Assembly: GCA_018266775.1 (NCBI GenBank)
Contig: JAFDZS010000010.1
Location: forward strand, 121,983 to 185,982
Direction: 5' to 3'
DNA: 64,000 bases
Source of the DNA: Bacteroidota bacterium
GTDB lineage: Bacteria; Bacteroidota; Bacteroidia; Chitinophagales; Chitinophagaceae
Positions 24,380-32,975 of the stretch are shown piece by piece. A program made the position numbers and the translations under genes. The notes under the pieces are model-generated. The model had not been told where the DNA came from and ran no database searches. It saw only the letters and a list, made by a program, of their open reading frames with translations. Numbering within the stretch: position 1 is the first letter of the stretch; each line of letters opens with the position of its first letter.

Positions 24380-27202
24380 ATGCGATTCAAAAAATATTCA
24401 CCTGCGATAATAGTATTGCTGATACTGCCACTTGCAGTATGCAGCCAAAACTTTGGCGGTAACGTACCATCAGTAAAATGGTACCAGGTCAATACTCCAA
24501 AAGCTAAAGTAATTTTTCCGGCCGGGCTGGACAGCCAGGCCAATCGTATTGCCAATGAAGTGATGCTGATGGACAGTGCCACGTCTGCCACTATTGGCGG
24601 CCACCAGCGCAAATGGAATATTGTATTGCAAACGCAAACCACTATACCCAATGCGTATGTGCGGATGGCGCCCCTGCTGAGCGAGCTGAACATGATACCG
24701 GGGCAGGATAATTTCGGTACCGGAAGCATCCGCTGGGATGATAACCTGATCACGCATGAAAGCCGCCACATGCAGCAGTTCAGCAATTTTAATAAAGGAT
24801 TAAGCAAAGTATTTTCTGTTTTTCTTGGACAAGACGGGCAGCTGTTTGCCAACGCATTATTCTTACCCGATTATTTTTTTGAAGGCGATGCCGTTTGGCA
24901 GGAAACTTTAGTGAGTGCGCAGGGCAGGGGAAGAATGCCCTCTTTCCTGAATGGTTTCAGGGCTTTGTGGATGGAGCAAAAAAAATATCCGTGGATGAAA
25001 TACCGCAGCGGATCGCTGAAAGATTTTGTACCGGATCATTATCCTATTGGTTATGTTTTAACAGGATACGGTTATGAAAAATATGGGTCACAATTCTGGA
25101 ACGAAGTAACCGAAGATGCGGTACGCTTTACATCGTTATTCAATAAAGCGGTTGCCCGCCACAGTAGCACCAGTTTCATGCAGTTTAAAGACGATGCCAT
25201 TGCTTACTTTAAAGAAAAGACATTAACCAGCCTGCAGCAGGGCAGCACGCAGCCGCATTTTATAACGCCGGTACAAAAAAATAATGTAGTGGATTATATG
25301 TTTCCCAATGTGCTGGAGGACGGCAGTATTGTGGTAACCAAAAAGTCATACAAAAGTATTGCTGCATTTTATGTGCTTCGAAACGGTAAGGAAGAAAAAC
25401 TGGTGGTAAAGAAACCGGTGCTGGATGATTATTATTCCACCAACGGCAAGCAAATTGTGTATGCCTCTTTTCAAACTGATGCCCGCTGGGCCAACCGTGA
25501 CTATAGTGTGCTGCAGGTGGTGGATATAGCATCCAAACAACAGAAACAAATCACCTTCCGCAGTAAATATTTTTCTCCTGATATTAACAACGAAGGAACT
25601 AAAATTATTGCAGTGGATGTACATACTGATGGCACCAACAATTTAATACAGCTGGATGCCGCTACCGGTGCAGTGCTGCACCAGGTGCCCAATCCGCACA
25701 ATTACTTCTTCACACAAACTAAATTTATTGATGCTGAAACTGCAATATCTGCTGTACGTAACCCTGATGGTACAATGGCATTGGTAACTGTGCAGTTAAG
25801 TAACGGTACTACAGCAACCATTACACCGTTTTCTTTTAATGTATTGGGCTATCCTTATGTAAAAGGGGATACAGTGTATTACAGTAAAATGGATGAACGT
25901 GCCGATAACGTATATGCCGTGCTGCTGAGTTCTAAAAAAATATTCCGTATTACCAGTGCGCTGAACGGATTGTATCACCCTGTGATAAACAGCAATCATG
26001 AACTGGTATACAGTGCATTTACTGCAAGTGGATACCGGCTGGGTACAACTCCATTAAACTCCTCCGCATGGCAGCCCGTGCAAGAGGTGGGATATACACC
26101 AGTAAAGATGGATGCGGCAGCAGATGCCCTGCAAAAAAACGGAGCCGGGGCATTATATCGTTTAGCGGATCATAAAAATGAGGTTACCCGGTACCGTAAG
26201 TCGTTCCAGCTATTCAACTTTCACAGCTGGCGGCCGGTGGTGAATGATCCTGAGTACGGATATTCCATCTACAGTGATAATATATTAACCAACTTCAGCA
26301 ACATCCTCAGCTATACGTACAACTACAGCGACAGGAGCCATACCGTAACGCTGGATGAAGTGTATTCCGGCTGGTTCCCCAGGCTGACGTTAAGTTTGGA
26401 AAACAGTTTTAACCGCACCATAGATACTGCTGTGGGTAAATCTTTTCAATACAATGCGGCTACGGTAAAAGGCGGTGCAGATATTCCATTAAGTTTTGTT
26501 GGTGGCAGAACCAGCAAGTACCTTGATTTTGGCGCCAGTTATAACCTGGAGCAGTATTATTACCGTGGTGTGGGCAAAGATGTGTTCAGTAATAAAGCGA
26601 TTGATTATGTGAATACGTTTTTGTCATTCAGTAATGTAAGCCAGCAGGCAAGGCAACACATTAATCCGCGTTGGGCGCAGGCCATTTCACTCAATTACCG
26701 CGATGCATTTACGTATAAGGACAGCCATAAATTCGTGGGCAGCGCATCGTTATACTTTCCGGGGTTCGGTATTAACCATAGTTTGGTGATTACTGGTGCC
26801 ATACAAAGGCGGGATACATTAGCTGACCTGTTCAGCAATAATTTTCCTTATGCAAGAGGATATGAGGCTTTAAGCACCAGGCAAATGTATAAGTGGGGCG
26901 TGAATTATCATTTTCCCGTTTGTTATCCTGATGGTGGTATTGGCGGATTGGTTTATTTCCTGCGCATCAGGGCAAATGCTTTTTATGATTATAACAATGC
27001 GAGGGCAAGGGTAAACGGAACGCTTACCAATATCATCAACCGCAGTACAGGGGGAGAAATTTATTTTGATACCAAAGTGTGGAATTCATTGCCTGTTACT
27101 ATTGGCGTACGCTGCTCGCACCTGCTGGACACAGATTTGCTTAACCCTGCCGTAAAAAACAGGTGGGAGATCATTTTGCCGGTGAACCTGATACCCAATT
27201 AA
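24380..27202 (+). CDS. Exported protein: HExxH metalloprotease-like domain, propeller and barrel-like end
   Basis: The open frame begins upstream inside repeats; the ATG at 24380 starts the signal peptide (MRFKKYSPAIIVLLILPLAVCSQ), giving 940 residues. Near residues 126-130 lies HESRH, an HExxH zinc motif, and a WFEGDA-like EGDAVWQET about 40 residues later could give the third ligand, as in gluzincin/peptidase-MA-like domains. Residues of about 290-620 show repeated TolB/WD40-like propeller strands. The last 300 residues are strands rich in Tyr/Asn, ending as an outer-membrane barrel might. The combination suggests a surface or outer-membrane protease-like protein, but the domain calls are mine from motifs only. 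Confidence 0.65.
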   Translation: MRFKKYSPAIIVLLILPLAVCSQNFGGNVPSVKWYQVNTPKAKVIFPAGLDSQANRIANEVMLMDSATSATIGGHQRKWNIVLQTQTTIPNAYVRMAPLLSELNMIPGQDNFGTGSIRWDDNLITHESRHMQQFSNFNKGLSKVFSVFLGQDGQLFANALFLPDYFFEGDAVWQETLVSAQGRGRMPSFLNGFRALWMEQKKYPWMKYRSGSLKDFVPDHYPIGYVLTGYGYEKYGSQFWNEVTEDAVRFTSLFNKAVARHSSTSFMQFKDDAIAYFKEKTLTSLQQGSTQPHFITPVQKNNVVDYMFPNVLEDGSIVVTKKSYKSIAAFYVLRNGKEEKLVVKKPVLDDYYSTNGKQIVYASFQTDARWANRDYSVLQVVDIASKQQKQITFRSKYFSPDINNEGTKIIAVDVHTDGTNNLIQLDAATGAVLHQVPNPHNYFFTQTKFIDAETAISAVRNPDGTMALVTVQLSNGTTATITPFSFNVLGYPYVKGDTVYYSKMDERADNVYAVLLSSKKIFRITSALNGLYHPVINSNHELVYSAFTASGYRLGTTPLNSSAWQPVQEVGYTPVKMDAAADALQKNGAGALYRLADHKNEVTRYRKSFQLFNFHSWRPVVNDPEYGYSIYSDNILTNFSNILSYTYNYSDRSHTVTLDEVYSGWFPRLTLSLENSFNRTIDTAVGKSFQYNAATVKGGADIPLSFVGGRTSKYLDFGASYNLEQYYYRGVGKDVFSNKAIDYVNTFLSFSNVSQQARQHINPRWAQAISLNYRDAFTYKDSHKFVGSASLYFPGFGINHSLVITGAIQRRDTLADLFSNNFPYARGYEALSTRQMYKWGVNYHFPVCYPDGGIGGLVYFLRIRANAFYDYNNARARVNGTLTNIINRSTGGEIYFDTKVWNSLPVTIGVRCSHLLDTDLLNPAVKNRWEIILPVNLIPN

Positions 27203-27264
27203 ATTTCATCCCTGCTGATAAGTAAGGCCTCAGTTCACGTTGAAACAGTTTGGAGAAGTGGTGC

Positions 27265-27600
27265 TTAGATAGTGCTTAATTGTTCTTTCAATTCTTCCAT
27301 ACTGATACCACTGTGGCTTTCATCGTAGATGCACTCGCCGTTTTTGATCAGCAGGAGCTGGGGCGATTCGTGGTATACAGCAAAATCTTCGGCAATTTTA
27401 TTGGATAACTGGCGATACTGAATCAGGTCGAGAAAATAAAAGTCTGTTCCATCGGGAACAGTACTTCTTTCCAGCCGGTTTTTAGCCACACCGCTGATAT
27501 TACAACGGCTGCTGTGTTTAAAAATGACCTGTGGCTTTTGTTTCGACAGTTCTTTCAACTGGTTCAGCTGTCCTTCATCTGTCAGGGCTATCCAATTCAT
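27265..27600 (-). CDS. ytxJ: Bacillithiol-system redox protein YtxJ
   Basis: 111 residues from the ATG at 27600 (the longer frame from 27645 lies in the upstream lipoprotein gene). The thioredoxin-like motifs match YtxJ: NWIALTDEGQLNQL, QVIFKHSSRCNISGVAK with the reactive Cys, FYFLDLIQYRQLSNKIAEDF, and HESPQLLLIKNGECIYDESHSGI. YtxJ-type proteins reduce bacillithiol-bound proteins, so the organism probably makes bacillithiol. A 37-residue lipoprotein gene ends 14 bases upstream on the same strand. Confidence 0.9.
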   Translation of the reverse strand: MNWIALTDEGQLNQLKELSKQKPQVIFKHSSRCNISGVAKNRLERSTVPDGTDFYFLDLIQYRQLSNKIAEDFAVYHESPQLLLIKNGECIYDESHSGISMEELKEQLSTI

Positions 27601-27614
27601 ACCATCAACAGCGA

Positions 27615-27728
27615 TTAATGAATAATACCTTCTGTGCCGGGGCATCCGGTTTTACGACTGCTGGTGCAACTGGTAACCACGGCGGCCATAACAGTTAACA
27701 ATACCAAAGCAAAAAATAATCTTTTCAT
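27615..27728 (-). CDS. Very small lipoprotein
   Basis: A 37-codon frame that is easy to overlook. It begins MKRLFFALVLLTVMAAVVTS and then Cys21 in a VTSC lipobox, followed by a mature part of only 17 residues (C, TSSRKTGCPGTEGIIH). Such a signal plus tiny basic tail is common in this group. It ends 14 bases before the ytxJ start, so it is the first gene of a two-gene unit. A TAATTTTG promoter motif lies 38 bases upstream. Confidence 0.72.
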   Translation of the reverse strand: MKRLFFALVLLTVMAAVVTSCTSSRKTGCPGTEGIIH

Positions 27729-27765
27729 TATTATTTACATTTTCAGGTTAAAAACTTTAATCTTG

Positions 27766-27773
27766 CAAAATTA
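27766..27773 (-). promoter_or_regulatory. Bacteroidota -7 promoter motif for the lipoprotein-ytxJ unit
   Basis: On the minus strand the site reads TAATTTTG, matching TAnnTTTG, and lies 38 bases before the ATG at 27728. Confidence 0.4.
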
Positions 27774-27910
27774 TACTATGCAAAGATAAATTACCAACGG
27801 TAAACGGAGAAATATAGTAAATTATTACCTTGCTTATTGAAATAGTCTTAAAACTACAGTACTTTTAAACATCTTTTCAATAAAATATGAACTAAACCAA
27901 AGATCTTATC

Positions 27911-28681
27911 ATGTTACAACTCACACGCCCTATTGCTTTTTTAGACCTGGAAACTACCGGCGTTAGCCTTTCAACCGACAGAATTATTGAGATTGCCATT
28001 ACAAAGATACAGCCCGACGGCAGCAGGCAGACCAAAAGAAAGCTGGTAAACCCACAAATGCCGATACCCGCAGCATCCAGCGAAGTACACGGTATTACCG
28101 ATGCAATGGTAAAAGATGCCCCCACATTTAAGCAGATAGCGAACGAAATCAAAATGTTTATGGAGGGCTGCGACCTGGGTGGTTATAACAGTAACCGATT
28201 TGATATACCCATACTGATGGAGGAATTTTTACGTGCTGGCATGGATGTTGATTTAAGTAAGCGGAAGATGGTGGATGTGCAGCATATTTTTTATACCATG
28301 GAGCCGAGAACGTTATCGGCTGCGTATAAATTTTTCTGCCAGAAAGAACTTACCGATGCACACAGTGCAGAGGCCGATGTGAATGCCACCATTGATGTGT
28401 TCCTGGCACAATTGGAGCGCTATAAAAATTTAGGCAACACGGTAGATTCTGTGCTGAGCGTAATTGGTGAAGACAAGATTGTGGATTATGCCCGCCGCTT
28501 CAGCTTTGATGATAAAGGGGTGGAGGTATTCAACTTTGGAAAATACAAAGGCCGCAGTGTGGCAGAAATTTTAAAGGTGGAACCCCAGTATTACGACTGG
28601 ATGATGCGTGGCGATTTTCCCCTGCACACCAAACAGAAACTGACAGAGATTTTCAACCGCACGCTGTTAAAAAACAATTAA
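27911..28681 (+). CDS. DnaQ-like 3'-5' exonuclease
   Basis: 256 residues. Exo I is FLDLETTG (Asp12, Glu14), Exo II lies in GGYNSNRFDIPIL near residue 92, and Exo III is HSAEADV near 148, the DEDDh set of DNA polymerase III epsilon-like nucleases. The C-terminal 70 residues (FNFGKYKGRSVAEILKVEPQYYDWMM) are a small extra domain often found after such exonucleases. It acts on single-stranded DNA or RNA ends in the cytoplasm; whether it serves replication or repair cannot be told. It has its own ATG and stands divergently from the ytxJ unit. Confidence 0.9.
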   Translation: MLQLTRPIAFLDLETTGVSLSTDRIIEIAITKIQPDGSRQTKRKLVNPQMPIPAASSEVHGITDAMVKDAPTFKQIANEIKMFMEGCDLGGYNSNRFDIPILMEEFLRAGMDVDLSKRKMVDVQHIFYTMEPRTLSAAYKFFCQKELTDAHSAEADVNATIDVFLAQLERYKNLGNTVDSVLSVIGEDKIVDYARRFSFDDKGVEVFNFGKYKGRSVAEILKVEPQYYDWMMRGDFPLHTKQKLTEIFNRTLLKNN

Positions 28682-28755
28682 TTATCCACCACGATTTTGA
28701 ACCGGTGGCGCCATTGGAGAAATTGTAGTAGATTTGAAATCGTCAAAAGCATGAT

Positions 28756-29541
28756 TTGGAAAAATTAGTTATCATACCTACGTATAACGAAAAGGAAAAC
28801 GTTCGTAAGATCATTGGTGCCGTACTGGACCAGGGCCTGGATTTCCATGTACTTATTATTGACGATAATTCACCAGACGGTACGGCAGAAATAGTAAAGT
28901 CATTATTCTCCACTTACCCCGGGCAATTATTTTTAGAGCAGCGTAAAGGCAAGCAGGGGCTTGGCACTGCTTATATTTATGGCTTCAGGTGGGCCATTGA
29001 TAAAGGGTACCGTTTTATTTTTGAAATGGATGCCGACTTCTCTCATAACCCTAAAGACCTGGAAAGATTATATGCCGCATGTAAAAACGGGGCAGATGTA
29101 GCCGTTGGCTCCCGTTATGTGCGTGGCGGTGCGGTGGAGAACTGGCCTGCAAACAGAATATTTCTGTCAAAAGGCGCTTCTGTTTATACCAGAATGATTA
29201 CCTGGATGCCGGTAAAAGACCCCACAGCGGGTTTTGTTTGTTATAAAAGAGAAGTGCTGGAAACGATTAACCTGGATGCGATTTCATTTGTGGGTTATGC
29301 TTTCCAGATTGAAATGAAATTTGCTGCCTGGAAACTCGGTTTCAAAATAGCAGAAGTACCCATTACATTTATTGACCGTGAGCTGGGGGCCAGCAAAATG
29401 AATAAAGGCATTGTAAAAGAAGGCATACTCGGTGTGCTGGAACTGCGCTGGCAGAGTTTATTTAAAAACTACCGCAAGCGGGTGATGAATGTTGATTACG
29501 TAAATTTTCGCCAGGCAGAAATGATGCTGGAGAATAAATAA
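28756..29541 (+). CDS. Polyprenol monophosphomannose synthase (GT2)
   Basis: 261 residues. GT2 hallmarks are IIPTYNEKENV at the start, IIDDNSPDGTAEIV, the metal-binding DAD in FEMDADFSHNP, VGSRYVRGG, and the FIDRELGASKMN end of the dolichol-phosphate mannose synthase family. It moves mannose from GDP-mannose to polyprenyl phosphate on the inner face of the membrane, to feed protein or polymer mannosylation. It has no membrane segments, as in the soluble-type enzyme. The frame starts with TTG; the nearby ATG at 28751 is in another frame. Confidence 0.9.
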   Translation: MEKLVIIPTYNEKENVRKIIGAVLDQGLDFHVLIIDDNSPDGTAEIVKSLFSTYPGQLFLEQRKGKQGLGTAYIYGFRWAIDKGYRFIFEMDADFSHNPKDLERLYAACKNGADVAVGSRYVRGGAVENWPANRIFLSKGASVYTRMITWMPVKDPTAGFVCYKREVLETINLDAISFVGYAFQIEMKFAAWKLGFKIAEVPITFIDRELGASKMNKGIVKEGILGVLELRWQSLFKNYRKRVMNVDYVNFRQAEMMLENK

Positions 29542-29567
29542 GTACCGTTTCTTACCAAAATATTTTC

Positions 29568-29593
29568 AACCTGTACCTGTTACAGGTTTTTTT
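29568..29593 (+). terminator. Intrinsic terminator
   Basis: AACCTGTA pairs with TACAGGTT around CCTGT and runs into a T-tract. It ends the GT2 gene. Confidence 0.82.
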
Positions 29594-29641
29594 ATGTAAT
29601 CATCAGGGCTGCTGCATCCGTGGACATACAAACCACTACTT

Positions 29642-31045
29642 ATGCAGCAAATTCAACTTTCTATACCCACACCCTGCCATGAAGACTGGAACAATATGAC
29701 CCCTGCTGACCAGGGTCGTTTTTGTGCAGCCTGTTCCAAACAGGTGGTAGATTTCAGTACGATGAATGATGATGAAGTACTGAATTATTTTTTCAAAGCG
29801 AACAGTGAAAAAGTGTGCGGACGTTTTTATCCCGACCAGTTAGACAGGAGTATTCAAGCGGTACAACCGGTAATAAAAAAGCAACGGTGGTACTGGCAGT
29901 ATGCAGCAATGATTGTGATGTTGTTTGGTAAGAGTAGTTCATCGAAGGCGCAGCAACCGGTTAAGGCGGTTTTACCTGCTATCCCCAACGTGAAGCCTAA
30001 ACCATCAAGGTCATCCACAATGGGTTTTGTAACAGATATAGCACAGTTTAAAAATCTTAAAACCTTAGTGAACGGTAAAGTGATTGATGAAAAAGGGGAA
30101 CCTGTTGCGGTTGCAACAGTAAAAGCGGTAACAGCAAACCTGGCAACCACTACCGATGTATTTGGTAAATTTCATCTTTCACTGCCAGATAATAATGATA
30201 TTATAGAAGTTAGTGCAGTTGGTTATGAAACCAGGCAAATACATGCATCGCTCATCAATGATAAAGTGGTACTGGTTCGCTTGAAAACAATGTGGCTCGG
30301 GGAAGTGGTCACTACTTCCTTTGTTGAAAAAGATGTTGCCCGGGAAAGGCATATCATTACAGTTGAAGTGAAAGATAACGCTACTATGCAACCCATCACT
30401 AACGCAAAGCTGATCATTACTAAAAATAACAGTACGAAAATTGATACGGTTGTTGCCAATAAAAAAGGCATTTATACCATCAGGAAAATAAAAGACGACG
30501 ATGCACTGGATATAAGCATTGCTGCTGATGGATTTCTGGCGCAACGTATTGATATTAATGGGAACGATTTTGATGAAAGAAAGATGGTACAGAAAATTTA
30601 TTTGGAGAAAGTGCCTCAGCAAACCGATTATAAGAAATTGGATCCGATAACCATTGTTACAAATACCCAGGGTCTGATAAGGTGCAGCACAAGTGTAGGC
30701 GGTATTAGTGTTACGACACAAAAAATACAATCGGCACATCCTGTTATGGATACGATAAAACGTTGGTTGAATATTTTTGACCCATTAGTAAAAATTTCAC
30801 CCAATCCTGTAAGGAGAGGAACCGATTTTCATGTACAAATCAATGCTCCGCAGGCCGGCACCTATACCATACAGGTAGTTGATGCGGCGGGTTTGCTGTT
30901 TTTGCAAAGGCAATGCATCACCACAACAAAAGCGTATATACAGGAGCTGCCTGCGGATGCGTCATGGAGTAAAGGCATTTACTTCATCCGCATATTTGAT
31001 AGTAATAAAAAGTTATTGAGTACTGCAAAAGTACTGGTAGAATAA
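29642..31045 (+). CDS. Cys/His-headed membrane protein with CarboxypepD-like domains and type IX tail
   Basis: 467 residues. The N terminus has PCHEDWNNMTPADQGRFCAACSKQVVDFSTM then KVCGRFYPDQLDR, a conserved Cys/His module before a single membrane segment near residues 80-97 (WYWQYAAMIVMLFG). Then come a CarboxypepD_reg-like domain at about 138-185 (NGKVIDEKGEPVAVATV...GYETRQ) and a second one near 235-305. The end, from SPNPVRRGTDF, is a type IX secretion sorting domain of type A. It resembles the next gene, with which it makes a tandem pair. Function unknown; surface display is inferred from the tail, but an N terminus without signal peptide does not fit that simply. Confidence 0.72.
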   Translation: MQQIQLSIPTPCHEDWNNMTPADQGRFCAACSKQVVDFSTMNDDEVLNYFFKANSEKVCGRFYPDQLDRSIQAVQPVIKKQRWYWQYAAMIVMLFGKSSSSKAQQPVKAVLPAIPNVKPKPSRSSTMGFVTDIAQFKNLKTLVNGKVIDEKGEPVAVATVKAVTANLATTTDVFGKFHLSLPDNNDIIEVSAVGYETRQIHASLINDKVVLVRLKTMWLGEVVTTSFVEKDVARERHIITVEVKDNATMQPITNAKLIITKNNSTKIDTVVANKKGIYTIRKIKDDDALDISIAADGFLAQRIDINGNDFDERKMVQKIYLEKVPQQTDYKKLDPITIVTNTQGLIRCSTSVGGISVTTQKIQSAHPVMDTIKRWLNIFDPLVKISPNPVRRGTDFHVQINAPQAGTYTIQVVDAAGLLFLQRQCITTTKAYIQELPADASWSKGIYFIRIFDSNKKLLSTAKVLVE

Positions 31046-31050
31046 CAGGT

Positions 31051-31093
31051 GCTTAATGCGTCTGACAGATGCAACCGTCTTGACGCATTAAGC
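31051..31093 (+). terminator. Perfect 12-bp inverted repeat after the first paralogue
   Basis: GCTTAATGCGTC pairs with GACGCATTAAGC around a 19-base loop, just after the stop of the gene at 29642. A T-rich stretch follows after a few bases. Confidence 0.55.
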
Positions 31094-31152
31094 AGTTGTT
31101 TTTACCATCATGATGCTTTTGAAGATATCGTAATAGTTTGGTTGTGTTTTAT

Positions 31153-31212
31153 ACCGGCCCTGATGTTTCCTCATACTGTAATACAAGCAGGAACATCGGC
31201 CGGTTTTTTATG
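31153..31212 (+). terminator. Long imperfect terminator hairpin
   Basis: ACCGGCCCTGATGTTTCC pairs with GGAACATCGGCCGGT with two bulges, followed by TTTTTA. It lies between the two paralogues, so they may be separate transcripts. Confidence 0.6.
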
Positions 31213-31330
31213 TTGTGATGTGTCAATATGCTTCATAACCGCCGTGCCCAACACATCACCGTTTCAAATTTTCTTTCTAATTATGTAAACAAAGGAATGT
31301 CCGCATCAAGCTTATCATACAAACACGCTT

Positions 31331-32935
31331 ATGAAACGACTTCAACTTAACATCCCCACACCATGCCATGAGAACTGGAACAATATGAGTGCATCGGAAA
31401 AAGGCCGTTACTGCGCCGCCTGTTCGAAAGAAGTGGTGGATTTTACCACAATGAGTGATGCCGCCCTGCTTCAATATTTTTCTTCACTTACGAATGAGAA
31501 AGTATGTGGCCGGGTATATGCAGACCAACTGGACAGGGTGATTTCAAAACCACAACCACCTAAGAAAAAATGGTTGTGGTATTGGCATTATGTTACTATG
31601 CTGTTTCTATTTTTTGGTAAAGGGAGCACTGCAAAATCACAGGTGAATAATATGGTCGTTTCATCCCGTCAGTTAGACAGCATCCGACGGACAAATATCA
31701 ACGAGGCTTTGGCAGATCCATGGGCTAATTTACAAGGCGATGTAATATATGCATTTAATAAAAAAGTCATTAATGGGAGGGTTATCAATACGAGTGGCAA
31801 CCCGGTTCCTTTTGCATCTATTAGAATAATGAAGAGTAGTATATTAACATTTGCTGATGCCGCAGGTTATTTCAATATCAATGCAAATGTTGAGCATGAT
31901 ACATTGCTCATTTCAGGGTCACAGGTCCAATCCCGGGAGTTTGCGCTCAGGTCACAAAAAAATGAGCAATATATTTTACAGGAAAGCTATGCGTCGAATG
32001 ATGTTGTGGTCACAGTAGGTCGGGTGCAATTCAGGGATGCTGATGAAATACCAGATCCACCAGTTTCGCAAAAATATGTTTCTGTGCTGGAGATTAAAGA
32101 TTATGATGACCAAAAACCTGTCAGTAATGTTTCACTGGAGATCACTACAGTAAAAACTGGTCAGCGGTCGCATGTATATACCAACGCCAAGGGGGTGTTT
32201 AAAATAAAGAAAATGGAGCAATACGACCGTTATCTTGTAACAGTTTCAAAAGAAGGGTACGAACCTTATGAATTTGAAGTGAATGTAAAGGACAAAGATC
32301 AACGGAAGACCTACCAGGAAGTATTGCTCCGTAAAAAGGTGAAAGCGGTCATTTCAAAAAATGACCGCATGATAGTAATGGGAGGGGTATTGTCGATTAA
32401 AGACACTGCAAGCCGTTTGGTGTATATTCTCGACGGTACGCTTTTTCGGGATAGTTTGCCTGGTAATTTTGATTTCAATACTATTGAAGAGGTGACCTTA
32501 TTACAGCCAACAGCAGCAACGGCGCTATTTGGGGTTACTGCCTCTGCAGGTGCTATGGTGATTACAACTAAAAAGACCACAGTAAAAAAAGAACAAAAAG
32601 CGATTTCCTCGCCGGCAATTGATAGCAATTCGCTCCACAACAAGAGAGTACAAAATGTTATTGCTGGTAAAAATGACATCAGTATATTTCCCAATCCTGT
32701 GGCAAAAGGAAATACGATGAACATTTCTATGCCTGCACAATCAAGTGGTAGTTATGTGTTCCAGGTGATGAATGCATCTGGTATTGTATTGGTAAAAAAG
32801 CAATACACTGTTGCAGCAAACTCATCGCCAATGCAGCTGAAAATCGAACCAACCTGGGTAAGTGGACTGTATTATCTATGCGTATTTGACGATAAAAGTC
32901 AATTTGCCAGTATTAATAGTTTTATGATTCAATAG
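31331..32935 (+). CDS. Paralogue of the previous gene, with an added TonB plug-like domain
   Basis: 534 residues. It has the same head (PCHENWNNMSASEKGRYCAACSKEVVDFTTM, then KVCGRVYADQLDR), one membrane segment near 80-97, CarboxypepD-like domains near 150-200 and 240-310, and a type IX sorting tail (FPNPVAKGNTMNIS). Before the tail lies a segment of about 70 residues like the TonB receptor plug (YILDGTLFRDSLPGNFDFNTIEEVTLLQP, ALFGVTASAGAMVITTKK), but no beta barrel follows. The gene starts at the ATG after a long spacer with a hairpin. It is a tandem duplicate that gained or kept the plug. Confidence 0.72.
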   Translation: MKRLQLNIPTPCHENWNNMSASEKGRYCAACSKEVVDFTTMSDAALLQYFSSLTNEKVCGRVYADQLDRVISKPQPPKKKWLWYWHYVTMLFLFFGKGSTAKSQVNNMVVSSRQLDSIRRTNINEALADPWANLQGDVIYAFNKKVINGRVINTSGNPVPFASIRIMKSSILTFADAAGYFNINANVEHDTLLISGSQVQSREFALRSQKNEQYILQESYASNDVVVTVGRVQFRDADEIPDPPVSQKYVSVLEIKDYDDQKPVSNVSLEITTVKTGQRSHVYTNAKGVFKIKKMEQYDRYLVTVSKEGYEPYEFEVNVKDKDQRKTYQEVLLRKKVKAVISKNDRMIVMGGVLSIKDTASRLVYILDGTLFRDSLPGNFDFNTIEEVTLLQPTAATALFGVTASAGAMVITTKKTTVKKEQKAISSPAIDSNSLHNKRVQNVIAGKNDISIFPNPVAKGNTMNISMPAQSSGSYVFQVMNASGIVLVKKQYTVAANSSPMQLKIEPTWVSGLYYLCVFDDKSQFASINSFMIQ

Positions 32936-32975
32936 TGGTAAGTCAGTTGGTTTGGATATCATGCCTGGAGTTGGA

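Noticed and set aside
31049..31288. Open frame between the two paralogues
   Set aside because: It covers two hairpins and shows no protein features.
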